A stretch of DNA of 64,000 nucleotides. Origin: Tretioscincus oriximinensis (taxonomy: Eukaryota; Chordata; Lepidosauria; Squamata; Gymnophthalmidae). Under the pieces are notes generated by a model. The model saw only the letters and a program-made list of their open reading frames with translations. It was not told the DNA's origin and did no database searches. The stretch spans positions 667,563 to 731,562 of the forward strand of contig JAJVDF010000450.1 in the NCBI GenBank assembly GCA_022410635.1, read 5' to 3'. Both the position numbers and the translations under genes were made by a program. This document shows, in pieces, positions 1-11,619 of this stretch (position 1 is the stretch's first letter; each line of letters opens with the position of its first letter).

Positions 1-954
1 TAACTTAAGAGAAGATTAAGATGTTTTCCAAAACAAGGCATAAAATTTAAGAATTGTGCATAATAGTTACATTTTGATTTAGATTTTCCTCCCAGTACAA
101 AGTGGTTCATAATCAAAACTTCCAAAAAAAAGGAGGGGAATCCAACTGATATATTTATTACATGCACATTCCGTTTTTCTTCCATCATAAACTTTAGAAG
201 GGTATATATCAAATCATCTCAGATCCAGGTGTGAACCAGATTACTTTAATTGTTTCAGCAGGCAGTGTTTCTTATAGAAACCCAACTGACTGGGAGCTAT
301 GTGATTTTTTTTTTCTGGCTCATTTCATTGTTGTGGGATGAATTGTGGGGAATGTGCAGAGTGAGACAAACTGATTTTTAACTTCCATGCCTGGAGGAGA
401 TTAACACAGCAAAGAAAACGTTATTCTTGCCAGCTACGTACCACTGTTGCTAGGGCAAAATTGCCAGTTTATGGTTAGTAATTTAGTATAAAGCTTCTGT
501 GATTGTAGACAGTTTCTGCACTGTAATAATGGAATAGCTAAGCATCCCCTTTGCAATGATTTTAACACTTGAGGAACAATTGGACGAAGGCATGAGTTTA
601 GGCCAAAGTCTATTATATTCTAAACATGCAATAGTTTGCTAGAAGACAGTTGCGTGTGGATTCTACTTGAGTCTCTGTGTAAGCAATACTGTGTTTACAT
701 TTTTAAAGAAGTCCTGCTGAATAACAGTGGACAAACAGAGTTATGTTCAGTTTTACTACTCTGTTGAGGGTAAGCAACAGGAATAGAATTGCTGAGTTGT
801 AAAGCAGCTTGTTACTCAAGTCCTTGATCACAAACATGTTAGTATTTGAATATCTTGTGTTGTAAAAGCTGATACGGCTTGCTCAAAGCAAACAGGAGGA
901 TTTAAGGATGTCTAAAGGTATTCTTAAAGGTTACCCAGCTAGCGTCTTCTTGAC

Positions 955-1127
955 CCTTTCTGTGCTGAGCCCTTATTCCAGATTCCGTCACAGAATAGAT
1001 ATCTGATATCTTAATGCTAGTGCAGACTACAGCATATCTTGGATGGCATCTGCATAGTTTGCACCGACATGCAAACGACATGCAAATTTGGATATAATAA
1101 TCCAAAATAAGGCCCAATGTAGAAAGA
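955..1127. repeat. Short palindromic DNA element, family A (GGCCCTTTCTGCAC type)
   Basis: The ends are inverted relatives: ctttctgtgctgagccctta at the left and, read on the other strand, ctttctacattgggccttat at the right. The interior carries paired motifs around 'gcagactacagca' and 'tttgcaccgacatgcaaa'. The same design recurs near 27383, 31831, 34988, 35485, 37034, 37559 and 47155. It has no coding capacity and looks like a non-autonomous MITE. No target duplication was found. Confidence 0.6.
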
Positions 1128-1361
1128 GATTATGCTTCCCTGGACTATGGATGTGAAAGACAGTGTCAACTCCATTTTATACAAGAGTAGCATTTTTAAA
1201 ATGATGTCCCCACCCACCCAACCCAGAATTTAGCTGATCCCTAAACCTTTTGTTGGTGCCGAGACCCTGAAAAAATAAGAACTAGAACTTCATCTTTTCT
1301 CTTGTTGTCTTTTTTGCACTCTCATATATTGGAACTTGGCAATAATGTCCTTAATATTATA

Positions 1362-1439
1362 TACTGCTCAAAACAATTAAGGGAACACTTAGTGTTACAC
1401 TGTTATGTTAAAGTGTTCCCTTAATTGTTTTGAGCAGTA
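1362..1439. mobile_element. 78-bp TA-flanked palindromic MITE (Tc1/mariner-type)
   Basis: The two arms of about 28 nt are perfect reverse complements (tactgctcaaaacaattaag at the left end), separated by a loop of about 20 nt. TA dinucleotides flank both ends (1360-1361 and 1440-1441), as expected for Tc1/mariner insertion. It is a miniature, internally deleted non-autonomous copy. A related, disrupted copy lies at 51341-51556. Confidence 0.75.
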
Positions 1440-2326
1440 TAATATACACTGGTGTTCATCTTAAGAGTCTTACAAAAGAAGGCATGGCGTGCAGGCACAC
1501 AAAGTCCCACGAGAGCATGGTACTAACTACCAATTGGGTGACATTGCATGCAGTGGCTGCCAGGAGCCACATGAACGCTAGGAGAGTGTCGTGACTGCTG
1601 ATATGGCGGCACTGCAATACCGTGCAAAAACGGTAGATATGTGTGGGTGGAGAGGCGATTGATATAGCCTGCTATACTCCGGATATGTGCACCACAGCTG
1701 CGTGTGTGGAGGCAGCTTTTCTCTGTGCAACATGGCAACCCAATTCTTGCTTCACGTCATTGCTACTTTTTAGCCTGTTCTTTGAATTTAAATGTGAGTT
1801 GCTGTTTCAAGTTTACTGTGTTTCATGATGAAGTAGCAAGTATATCAAATATATATATTTTTAAATAGACTGGACTTTGAAGAGGAAAACAAATATTGCT
1901 TTGCCAGACTGGTTTCCCAACTGATGTTTGAAGTCTCCAGTGATGAGAAGAGATTTGAAGCAGATGTTTTCAGATTCCTATATTACGATAGAGAAAGAGA
2001 TGTAGACATGTACAGAGTGTTATGAGTAAATAATAAAATAAGCAATATCCTTTGGAAGTATAGTGACTGCTTACAAGGAAAGAGAAAACTAAGGCCTACT
2101 GTGCACTTGATGTTCTTCTATAATATATTTTGGAATAGGGTGGTGTCCTGTACATGCTAGTATTGACAGGTCCTGCACATGTAAGTGTAAGTCGTATTCA
2201 AGTCATTCATAAGCTGTTTATGTACTTACTTGACAAGCCTGGTCCAGTCCAGATAGGAGTCATTCCAGTGGCACGAATGTCTGAGAGAGAGCCTTCCGCA
2301 CTGATGTCTTTGAAGCTAGCTTCCAA

Positions 2327-3695
2327 GTTATATATTTATTATTTATTTATATTATAGCCTGCCCTATACCCAAAGGTCTCAGGGCGGCGAACAGTAAAAT
2401 ATCAACACAAAATTAACAGATTAAAAACAGTATAAAAACAATATCTAAAAGAGGGGACAAAAATGAACATTCTCTTCAGCCAAAGGCCAGATGAAATAGG
2501 TATGTCTTCAAGAATCTCCTAAAACCATGCAACGATGATGACAGATGCACCTCGAGGGAGAGACTATTCCAAAGACTGGGGGCAACCACTGAGAAGGCCC
2601 TAGCCCGGATTCCCATTCCATTGGCTGTTGAAAGGGGTGGTACAACCAGGAGGGCCTCCCCTGCAGATCTTAAGGCCCGGACAGTTCCTCATGTTGTGGT
2701 GACCCCAATTTTGNTGGTTACTTCAAAACTGTAATTTTGCTACATTTATGATTCGGAATGTAAAATACCTGATATGCATTATGTATTCTCACTGCTACAA
2801 ATCAAACATAATTTAAACATAGTGATTAATCATAAAAATATTTAATTACATGTTGAGAAATATTTATTACTAATTCCAATAAATAATATTGGAAAAACAT
2901 GGCTTTAGGTGACCCCTGTGTTTTGATCATTCGACCCCCGCTGGGGTCGCGACCCACAGGTTGAGAACCGCTACTTTAGATACTTGGGGCCCAAGTTATT
3001 TAGGGCCTTATAAGTTAAAGTCAGCACCTTGAATTGGGCTCGGTAGCAGATTGGCAGCCAGTGCAACTCTTTCAAGACCGGCGTGATGTGTGTCCGGCCA
3101 GCTGTTCCGGTTAGCAATCTAACTGCTGCATTCTACACCAACTGCAGCTTCCAAATCAGTTTCAAGAGCAGCCCCATATAGAGCGCATTACAATAGTCCA
3201 AGTTACCAGAGCGTGGATTACTGTGGCTAAATCATCCCTGTTCAGAAGTGGCCATAACTGGATAACCAGATGTAACTGGAAGTAGGCACTCCTGGCCACT
3301 GCCTCACTTGGTTTTCAAGTGTCAGTGCAGAGTCCAGGAGCACACCCAGATTCCACACCTCATAGAGCAATTCTACCCCATCAAGGACAGGGCATCTCCC
3401 CACTTCATGAACTCTGGATGCTCTAACATATACAGCACCTTAGTGTTATCTGGATTCAGCTTCAATTTATTGGCCCCCATCCAGCCCATCACTGCCTCCA
3501 GGCACATATCAAGCACTTCAACCGCCTCTCCTGATTCAGATGGAACAGATAGAGCTGAGCATCATCTGCATATTGATGACACTTCTCTCAAAATCTCCTG
3601 GTGACCTCTCCCAGTAGCTTCATATAGATGTTAAACAGCATGGGGGAGAGGATCGACCCCTGAGGAACCCCACAAATGAGCTCCCTGTCTCGAAG
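2327..3695 (-). mobile_element. Degenerate LINE of L2/CR1/Rex1 type (reverse transcriptase 3' half), interrupted
   Basis: Read on the minus strand, bases near 3665-3600 encode GVPQGSILSPMLFNIYMK, the usual reverse transcriptase block of L2/CR1/Rex1 LINEs. Bases near 3570-3555 encode HQYADDAQLYL, so the catalytic YADD is still visible. The frame is broken by stops, for example after GEVTRRF. The 3' end near 2390-2327 is a gccgccctgagacctttggg-type tail followed by AT-rich tandem TTTA/TATT. The same tail ends other LINE fragments and SINEs in the window. A DNA transposon is inserted at about 2681-2973. The copy is dead. Confidence 0.8.
2681..2973 (-). mobile_element. Non-autonomous hAT element resembling SPIN/URR1, nested in a LINE
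   Basis: Read on the minus strand it starts agcggttctcaacctgtggg, then gtcgcgacccc, continues with acaggggtcacctaa and atgtagcaaaattacagtt, and ends ggtcaccacaacatgaggaa. This order matches my memory of the SPIN/URR1 group of hAT elements. The last stretch, which should carry the second terminal repeat, is missing after 'aggaactgt'. LINE sequence resumes on both sides, so this copy entered the LINE later. It contains one ambiguous base at 2714. Confidence 0.72.
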
Positions 3696-6600
3696 CTCCA
3701 AGGGGATTTATTTTGACAACACTGTGTCTTCCGTTCTACATATATTTGGATTGCTGTAGACCTGTACAAGACTACTGCTCTCCTAATGTAGGCACCTTTG
3801 GGCCACTTCGAATGGGCTAAGCTATGTCCAATGCACCTGAAGCATGATAGTAGCAAGTGGGGCCTTAACTTGAGCCAATCTCCTGTGTCGAATGGAGCCC
3901 TTTTGTGACCACCTTATAGATAAGTCCATAAAGGCCCATATATTCCGTGTCACCATCTTATATAGAATTCTTAGATTTGCAGATTACCGGCTCCTGAAGC
4001 ATTTCAAAAGGGAATCTCCCACCAGAAATCTATTTCCTGTTTATTATGTATGTATTTATTTAATAAAACTTTTAAGTATACTGTTTTTGGATTTTTAAAT
4101 GAACAGGCCAGAATTTGAATGTAAATAAAATTGGATAGGGTAAAAGAAAACACTAGAAATGTGTGGGTAAACAAATGACAAGCAGGATTTCTTTACATGT
4201 CATTTGCAGAGAGTGGAGTGGTGAAAGTTTGTTTTCTTCTTCTACTTGAATTTCCAATGTAGAATTGGTAGGCTACTATCTAGATAGAATGGTGGGCTTG
4301 ATGGCTTGTGGGCTTGTTCAGTATGACTCCTGTTATGTTCTTATGTTCTTAAATGAGTGCCGAAAAGAATCTGTCTCCTGGTGTGCCACCAAGAGAAGGT
4401 CCTGCTTATGGATACAACTCATATGCTGTGGATTAATAGTGACAATAATAGAGATATTGTAATACAGTAAAGATAACTGAATCTATATATCATCAAGGGG
4501 TTACATTTATAAACCTCTGCTAAGAATTACTTCTGTTGGTGATACTTTTCCTGCAACTTCAAGATAAATAAAGCAAGATTGATTGAGACAGTCAGTGTTT
4601 GGATTTGCTGAACTGGAAATGACACTGCTGTAATGTAGCTTGTCCTTCCTAATTAACATCATGAAATACATCTATACTAGTTACCAGATCAAAATCTAGG
4701 CGGATGAGTAGTTTCACTATTTTGTTAATTAATCCAAGGCAGAATTAATTCTCCAAACCTTCATACTAGTAGTATAATAATGATCGTTTATAGCATTTTA
4801 AAGTTTGTATTTCTATGTGTTTGTGTGCATATAAAAAAGAGATACAGAACATGGTAAAAATGTGTGCATTTTTGCTCCTAATGTGTACTATGAGCCAGTT
4901 TTTTATCAAATGTGAAATGAGCATCGTTAGTGATATAACCTTCTAGCAATACAATTGAGAAAATACACATTTTGTGACTCCTCGTAATGTAAAATTATAA
5001 AAGTTTAAGTCCAAGATAAACTATGTTAAATTCAATAATGAATAACAACCTTGAGTTTGAAAATACTAAGAGTTGCTAGGAGGTACAGGAGTGACAGAAA
5101 GAGAAAGAGAAAGAATTCAGTTTATAGAAGGAAGTAAAAAGCAGTGTATCTTTTTGTTCACTACTGGTGATTCAAGTTATTTATTTGTTTTTATTGGAAA
5201 ATTGCACAAATAGCCTTGAGAAAATTAATTTTTGGCCTTGCTGGTCAGAGGACTCACAAGTTTGCCAGTGAGAGGGCTGATCTGGTTCAGTGTTGCTGTA
5301 TAAATTCACTGGACCACATTAAGGAAAAGTAAGTGCAGAAGGATCCTAGGTTTGTAACTGCCAATCCTATGTGTTAGTGGAGGTTTCCATATTGAGAGTA
5401 CAGGAAGCTGTAGGAAATAGGAGTTGCCTTCCCAAGAGGTTGTTTAGCTTATGGAAGGCAAAAGTTACTACTGATACAGCAAGTGTATGGTTTCTTTAAA
5501 TAAGACCTCATCATTGTGCTGGCAAAAGAGATGCATCCTGAACTGTTGCCATTTGACACATTCTTCTGTGTTTTTTTCATGGGAACGTGGTCATTAAATA
5601 CAGAGAATGTTTGAACAGCTGCTTTTCCAACAACGTGCTGGTTTCCAGGAGGCTACACTTGGCATTAGATACACTCACCTGCTGCTTTCTTGTGTTGCCG
5701 TCAACTTGGAAACATTTGTATCTGTCACAGTGCCCACCCAGAATCAGGGTCTTCCAGTATTTTTCATAGTATAATCTGCATTTTTGCCTACAGATAAGCA
5801 TAACTGGTAGGAGAGTATGCAAGTCAGCAAATGTTTTCCATTCATGTGGACACTGTTCCTTGGACGTTGTTTCCCTTACAGCATGGTGGATTTTACTATA
5901 AATCGAGAACTGCCAATGGGACTTGCCCAGTTATAATCTTGAAACAAGGATGTAAATTACTGACGTAAAAGAAAGTCCATTTTGTGGCAATTCCACATTT
6001 GTGTATCTGATATTAATCAATGTGAAAGAGAAAATATGACTTTTAAGTCTCTCAATTGCATGTAGTGGCAAGAAACATAGTCTCCCGATGTACTTTTTTG
6101 ATTCCCAATTCCTCTTCTTGCCCAGTATAATATAGCCAATGCGAATCACCAGCAAACAACAGAAAACTCCTTTCTTCCATTGCCAATTTATCCTGTTTAC
6201 ATTTTTGCATCTTGGAATTTATATTGATCTGCAAGAATCTAAAAATATAGAGAAGACACAGTTCCCATTGCATTGAGTTATTCTGGGATATTCCTCAGAA
6301 TAGGGTTCTGCCAGCCACTCACTCGCACGGACAGGCTCCATTTGAGCAAAACAGCAAAAGCCTCTAGAAAGCCATAGAAAGTTGCCAATGTTGCAGAAAA
6401 ATATCTTTACAGTACAGCATATATAAAATAAAGCTTTAAACTACTCCTCTGGAACATACATCCCAATAAATAGCAAATAGCTATTGATATTTAACTGCAT
6501 GGTTCAGCTAGAAGCTATTTTACTCCTCTTTAAAATTCTTTTATATCTATTTTCATATCTACTTGAATACCACTGAAGTTTTAGTCTTTTGTGGGACACT

Positions 6601-6790
6601 TATTTTATTGCATATGAAGAAAACAGTTGTTTGCTGTTTGTCAAAATGCATCCAGCTGGATGAATGCCAATTTACAGAGGACTTCATGACCCACTTGACT
6701 TGTGGCTGTACCCCACATATACATTATTTTTTGTACTATTAATAGTGGAATTAAGTCCACTGCCTTAGGAATACATTGAGCTCTAGTGTT
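3696..6790. other. Intronic stretch, no gene recognised
   Basis: I see no exon, RNA gene or well-bounded transposon here. Sequence around 3700-3910 may be a further decayed repeat, because it follows the LINE directly, but I recognise no family. The rest is AT-rich intron with only chance-length open frames. Confidence 0.5.
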
Positions 6791-6809
6791 CTCCCTAAGG
6801 CATTGGGCT

Positions 6810-7172
6810 TTATTCTTCTTCTCCTTCTTTTCCTTCTCCTTTATCTCCTCCTTTTCCTTCCCCTTTACTTCTTTCCCCTTCTTCTTCTTTTCTCCTTTCC
6901 TCCCATCCCCCCTCCCTCTCTTCCTTTTTCTCCTCTCTTTTTCCCCTTTCCTCCCATCCCATCCCCTCTCCCTCCCTTCGTCTTTCTCCTTTCCTCCTTC
7001 CTCTCTTCTTTCTCTCTCCCTCCCTCCTCCCTTTAGGGCCCCATCTTACCCTTTTCTTCTTTTCATTCCTTTTTGTCTTCTTTTTCTCCTCCTCCTCTTC
7101 TTTTTCCTCCCTCCCTTCTCCCTCCTGTTCTGTACCCCACTGCTCCTTTCCCCCCCCCCTCCTCTCAGGAGC
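6810..7172. repeat. Polypyrimidine/polypurine tract of about 360 bp
   Basis: The + strand is almost entirely C and T in irregular TTC, TCC, CCCT and TTTCC units, with rare purines, ending near the C9-10 run at 7151-7160. Open frames across it (Leu/Pro/Ser/Phe on one strand, Glu/Lys/Arg on the other) are products of composition, not genes. Such tracts can form triplex DNA and change polymerase and splicing behaviour. Confidence 0.9.
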
Positions 7173-7187
7173 AGAAAGGTTTTGATT

Positions 7188-7217
7188 ATTCCTAGAGTGG
7201 CCATCCACTCTAGGAAT
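7188..7217. repeat. Perfect 13-bp inverted repeat with 4-nt loop
   Basis: attcctagagtgg is followed by ccat and the exact reverse complement ccactctaggaat. It sits just beyond the end of the polypyrimidine tract. It may be the remains of a palindromic element or a replication-born snap-back. No function is assigned. Confidence 0.85.
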
Positions 7218-8184
7218 AGACAAAGAGAGGGGTTCCAGGCTCCATTTCCAGCACCAGCCTTATACTACGCAAACAAGCCAGTTGACTATTTGCAAAATGA
7301 TGTCACAGTCTGCCAGCTCATTTGCTCTTTATAGTGTAGGATAATATAACATACAGAATTTAGATTTCATGGACTTTTATAATATATGATCCAGAGGGGT
7401 ATATTAAAGCTTTATTTTGTCTATGTGATCTACATATTTTCTGTTGGAAAGAGACTTATTGGAAGGCTTTCTGGATGCCTTTGTTGTCTTCTTTGGTTTT
7501 TTATTCTGGTTCTCATTTGATTGGGATTTCAATGTCTGCCATACTTTGCATTTAACATACAAATGATAGGGCCCTATCCTGAGATATAACCTGGAATAAG
7601 AGAGGAAGCATGATCTTGGGAGGGGGGAATAATACTGTATACATTAGCTTATTCTTTGGGTTTCATGGCAAGCTTTCCTTTAAGTGGCTGAATCTAAAAA
7701 GGGAGTTGATAAGTGTAGACATTTAGAGCAGGGGCGTGTTTTGGCAATACTTATTTTTAAGGCTTTTTCTAATCTCTTTGTAAAAACCAGCAGCTCAATG
7801 AGAACAGTGAATACAAACCTTTTTTTTTTCTTTTATCATCTTTATAACCCAAACATCTTACAGCTTTGCATCAATGGTACTTATTCCGGTTTATTTTTTT
7901 ATGTTACTTTTTAAGAATGGCTTTTTTTCACATTGTTATTAGAAATAGTCCTGCTAACTGGGGACCTCCCAGTTTGGGAAACAGGCATCACAAAAATACA
8001 TTTAGTGACTGAAATCACTTTTAAATAACATTTCCAATAGTCTCCTAAGGCTTTGTATTATGCTTTAAATTATTTTTCAAGTCAAAGAACAGTAATTTAT
8101 GTTTCTTCAATGATTCAAGAGGAATTTAAATTTTTTTTAAAAAAAAATTAAATCTCTGCCCATTCATTACTGAATACATTTTTG

Positions 8185-8520
8185 TACAATTTATTTATGT
8201 ATTTATTTATTTTACATTTCTATATCACCTTATACCCGAAGGTATCAGGGCAGTTAACAATAAAAACCCAAATTGACATATGTAAACAGCCACATCTAAA
8301 AGTAAGGAAAGGAGAGCAGTTTTTTCAGTCAAAGGCCAGGTTAAAGAGGTCTTCTGAATGCATACAGAGATGGTGACTGACACACCTCAAGGGGGAGAAT
8401 CAAGATTTTTTCCATCATCTGGGGGCTGCCACAGAGCACGGCCTTGGATATGGCTATCATACCCTGTTATGATACACCAGGAAAGGCATCTTGAGGGTTT
8501 GGTGGGCAGCTCAGTAGAAG
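8185..8520 (-). mobile_element. 3' fragment of the L2/CR1/Rex1-type LINE
   Basis: TTTA-rich tandem, then cttatacccgaaggtatcag, 'gggcagttaacaataaaaa' and 'aggccaggttaaagaggtctt' align by eye with the 3' end of the LINE at 2327-3695 and with 37431-37875. The clone is diverged and carries no usable frame. Confidence 0.65.
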
Positions 8521-9270
8521 TGTCAATCTAGTGTGCAGTAGTAATAGTGGCAGCAGTAGAAGTTGCCCCCCCCCCTCCCAATTAGAAAGGAAACGAAAGC
8601 AAGTGTTGTTGCCTGTTTACATATCTATACTGAGGCCCCATTTGGAATACTATGTAGAATCTTGATCACCAAACCATAAAAAGGCAATTGTAAAATTGAA
8701 AAAGATGCAACAGTAAAGACCAGTCCTCTTAACTGCAGATGCGAATAGTCTGCAACAACTGTTCTTGTTAAGTGCAGACCTGTCTTATGTGTCTATCTTC
8801 TGGCTTATATTTATTTCATATGAATGTTTTGCCTGTTACTAAACTAAATTTTTAGATTTATGCCTCCAACTACAATCAAAATCATTTTCTTTTAGAAAGA
8901 AGTGATATGTCATAAATATTTTTAGAAGATGCTTTGGGAAATGCATGGAAATCAGGCCGCTTGAGTTCCAACCAGCCAGCATCTTACTCCCAGAAGTACA
9001 TATGTTATTTCTACACATCTAGTCAGAGATGCCTGCCACTTTGTACAGGCATTTCTTTTTAAGTCTGCAAGCCAGAACATACAGCACAGAATAGCAGTCA
9101 TGAATATGGACACATACACGGATATATGTACCGTATAAGATATTTTGACAACAAAAAGCATCTGAAGATTAAGAAACACTGTCATAAATAAATACAATAC
9201 ACAGAAACAGTCTGTCAGTAACTTAGCAATTTTTGAAGAAATCAGCAATCAGAACCCACTTTTATTTATA

Positions 9271-9553
9271 CAGTGATACCTCGGTTCTCGAACATAATTC
9301 GTTCCAGGAGGACGGTCGAGAACCAAATTGTTCGAGAACCGAAGCAATGATGACGCAAGCAAGGCGCGACGCAAGGTGCGACGCAATGATGATGCATGCA
9401 AGGCGTGCTGGGCCGAATGAACGCCATTCGGCTCATCTCGGAAGTTCGAGTTCCAAATATTTGTTCGGATTCCAAGACAAAAGTTTCTGGAATCTCCTGG
9501 TCGAATACCGATTTGGTCGAAAGTCAAGGCGTTCGAGAACCGAGGTATCACTG
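9271..9553. mobile_element. Tc1/mariner-type (pogo/Tigger-like) MITE, 283 bp
   Basis: Terminal inverted repeats are cagtgatacctcggttctcg at the left and its counterpart cgagaaccgaggtatcactg at the right. They are flanked by TA at 9269-9270 and 9554-9555. The interior is palindrome-prone (gttcgagaacc motifs) and CpG-rich, with a short internal repeat around gcgacgcaaggtgcgacgca. It encodes nothing. CAG-starting termini with TA duplication fit the pogo/Tigger branch. Confidence 0.85.
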
Positions 9554-9567
9554 TATTCTATTATATC

Positions 9568-10085
9568 TAGGGCTGACATATTTTGGCAGTCCAAAACCGG
9601 GACGGGGGTGGGGTCGGGGTTCGTGCACACACATGCATGCACACACACGTACGCGCACGTGTGCGCGCGCAGCTGCTCCAATGCTGGAGGCGGGGTTTCA
9701 CGTGCCAACTCACCTCCAGTGGAGGAAAAATGCCTGGGTTTGTGACAGGAGAACAGAGCTGTCCTCCTGTCACAAACCCAGGCGTTTTTCCTTTACTGGA
9801 GGCGAGTTGCCGCACTTTGCAAGCAGGCACGCGAAACTCCGCCTCCAGCATTGGAGCAGCTACGGCACGTTCCGAGGTTCCTTCCAGGACCCCGGAAAGC
9901 ATTGCTCGGGCTCAGCCGTCAGCTCTAATGGCTGCTTTGCCTTTAAAATCCTGCATTTTTACATTCCCTGATGCAGCATCGGGGAATGTAAAAAGCCGGG
10001 ATTTTGTCTTAAAACCCGGAGGGGACTATATTTTAGTCCCCCAAACCGGGATTGTCCCGCTTTCCTGGGACGTATGGCAACCCTA
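9568..10085. mobile_element. hAT-type non-autonomous element, 518 bp, with 8-bp target duplication
   Basis: It begins tagggctgacata and ends tatggcaacccta, which are inverted relatives. Both sides carry the identical 8 bp attatatc (9560-9567 and 10086-10093), the length typical of hAT. The subterminal 'aaaccgggac' and 'gtcccgctttcctgggacg' pair as well. A CA/CG-alternating run lies at 9626-9670 and a long internal hairpin at 9671-9861. Open frames crossing it on both strands are reflections of the palindrome, not genes. It sits only 14 bp from the preceding TA-flanked element. Confidence 0.85.
9671..9861. repeat. Long internal hairpin, about 95-bp arms
   Basis: agctgctccaatgctggagg at the left returns as cctccagcattggagcagct at the right. 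Pairing continues inward through ggcgg/ccgcc, the cacgtgcc/ggcacgcg region and tgcctgggtttgtgacagga / tcctgtcacaaacccaggc, to a centre at about 9765. Arms are imperfect but strongly complementary. As RNA this would be one long stem within the SASH1 pre-mRNA. Confidence 0.85.
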
Positions 10086-10093
10086 ATTATATC

Positions 10094-11100
10094 CCAATGA
10101 ATAATGTCTTTGCAATTAAAAAGTAACATGTTTCTATTTGTTCTTTCAGTTTTCATCTTAGTTGCAAAATAGGGCCTTGTATACGCTCGTATACTGTATT
10201 ATAACCTTTTTCTTCCTTCTTAGTACTTTATTTTAAACCTCATATGCCTATTTTGTTCTTGTTAAGATATTTTTTTCCTTTTTATTTTATTTATTTTTAT
10301 TATTTAACCTTTTGTGCCCATCACCAGAAGATCTCAACAATAAAAATGTAAAATACATACTTTTTGCTTAAGCATGTCTAAAATGCAACTCCTCCTTTCT
10401 CCTTCCTTGGCAGACAATATCAAGGCTAGAAGCTGTCACAGAGAAAGCTTTAGGGTATTTCTCCCATCTGTCAGACTTCATAAACAAAATGAAAGAAAAA
10501 TGTTCAAAATAGCATGTCATGATTCCCATACCAGCTGAAATTGAATATCAACTATATTAGAACAAATGAATAATAATAAGAAAGTAGTATAGATTGGCAT
10601 TGTGGTGGTGGTTAAACAGCTTGCTTGAAGAACTAATGCATTTGAAGGTATTCCTTCTGATGAATAGCAGTAATTATCCTTTTTAATGTTGCTTGATCCA
10701 AAAATTGTTTCCATGCTATTGAAACAGCTGACTTTTATGAAGATTTCAGCACACTGCCATAACGACGACAAAAATCTTTATTAGGCCAAGAACATGTGCT
10801 TCTTAAAACAGTCTTTGAGGCCTTAGAAGTAGTAAAGGTTTTTTTAAAAAAATTCACAATATATTGAAACACATTTTGTTTTGGACAAATGAAAGCTGAG
10901 TAGCACTTAATTTGAAGTTAAATATCTTTACCCCAAAAAAAGAGCACAAGTTGTGCTTCCAAAGTGTTCAATGTTCCACCCAGTTGGGTGTACGTGTGTG
11001 TCTGGTTTGAAGTTTTTAGACTGAATACCAGAATTTTTTTCTGTTTTGTATTACGTATTCAAGAACTAAAGAGCTGTTTTGCATTTTGCTGAAAGATTCT
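10094..11100. other. Intronic stretch with one faint LINE 3' tail
   Basis: No gene is seen. Around 10268-10340 a TTTA-rich run followed by 'agaagatctcaacaataaaa' resembles a decayed minus-strand copy of the LINE 3' tail found at 2327 and 21530. The similarity is weak and I would not insist on it. Confidence 0.4.
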
Positions 11101-11104
11101 GATC

Positions 11105-11610
11105 GGAATGTCTGGTAAATTTTGAAGATTTTGGCCATGTCCACACACATGCCTAGATAGCTTTTTTTAGGGGAGAGAGCAGGCCTCACCACCCACTTGC
11201 ACACTTAACTTGTATTCCACAGTGGTCACAGTGACTTATTCCCAAGTAGGCTACGCCGCCATGGAAACGGCCATGACGCTGGCGTCTTGGTAATGTGAAT
11301 CCAGCATGCCGGCTCATTGGCTGCTAGAGTGTCGTCTCACATGACTTTGCGCCAAGGAAGCCCATGAAGCCAAGTCCACATGGGTGAATGAAAGCGGTCC
11401 ATGCAGAACTCCACCTCCTGATCGTTATTTCCTTGCTCTTGGAAGGAGCGGGGCAAAGGGCTTTTTCCATGCAATTGGCACAGATAACACGCAATCCAGT
11501 GCAGCAGAGCTGTCTCTGGGGTGCTCTCATCCTTCTCCGATGCTGACGTGTGGATGCAGCCTTTCTTTTCCACAGAATGAGTGGCATCTTCCACAGTTAT
11601 GTCAATATGC
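11105..11610. repeat. CpG-richer island of probable decayed DNA element
   Basis: This segment is clearly richer in G, C and CpG than its surroundings. Its outer parts are loosely inverted: 'ggccatgtccacacac' at the left and, on the other strand, 'ggctgcatccacacgtcag' from 11535-11560. No target duplication was found. Open frames here are on both strands and have no recognisable domain. It could instead be an unrelated GC-rich patch. Confidence 0.35.
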
Positions 11611-11619
11611 ATTTCCAAG

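Noticed and set aside
6776..7334. Long frames over the pyrimidine-rich region on both strands
   Set aside because: They arise from low complexity (Leu/Phe/Ser/Pro or Glu/Lys/Arg runs) and have no domain.
9233..10086. Cluster of overlapping frames of 90-190 codons on both strands
   Set aside because: They are mirror frames created by two palindromic DNA transposons, and they share text because the hairpin arms repeat.
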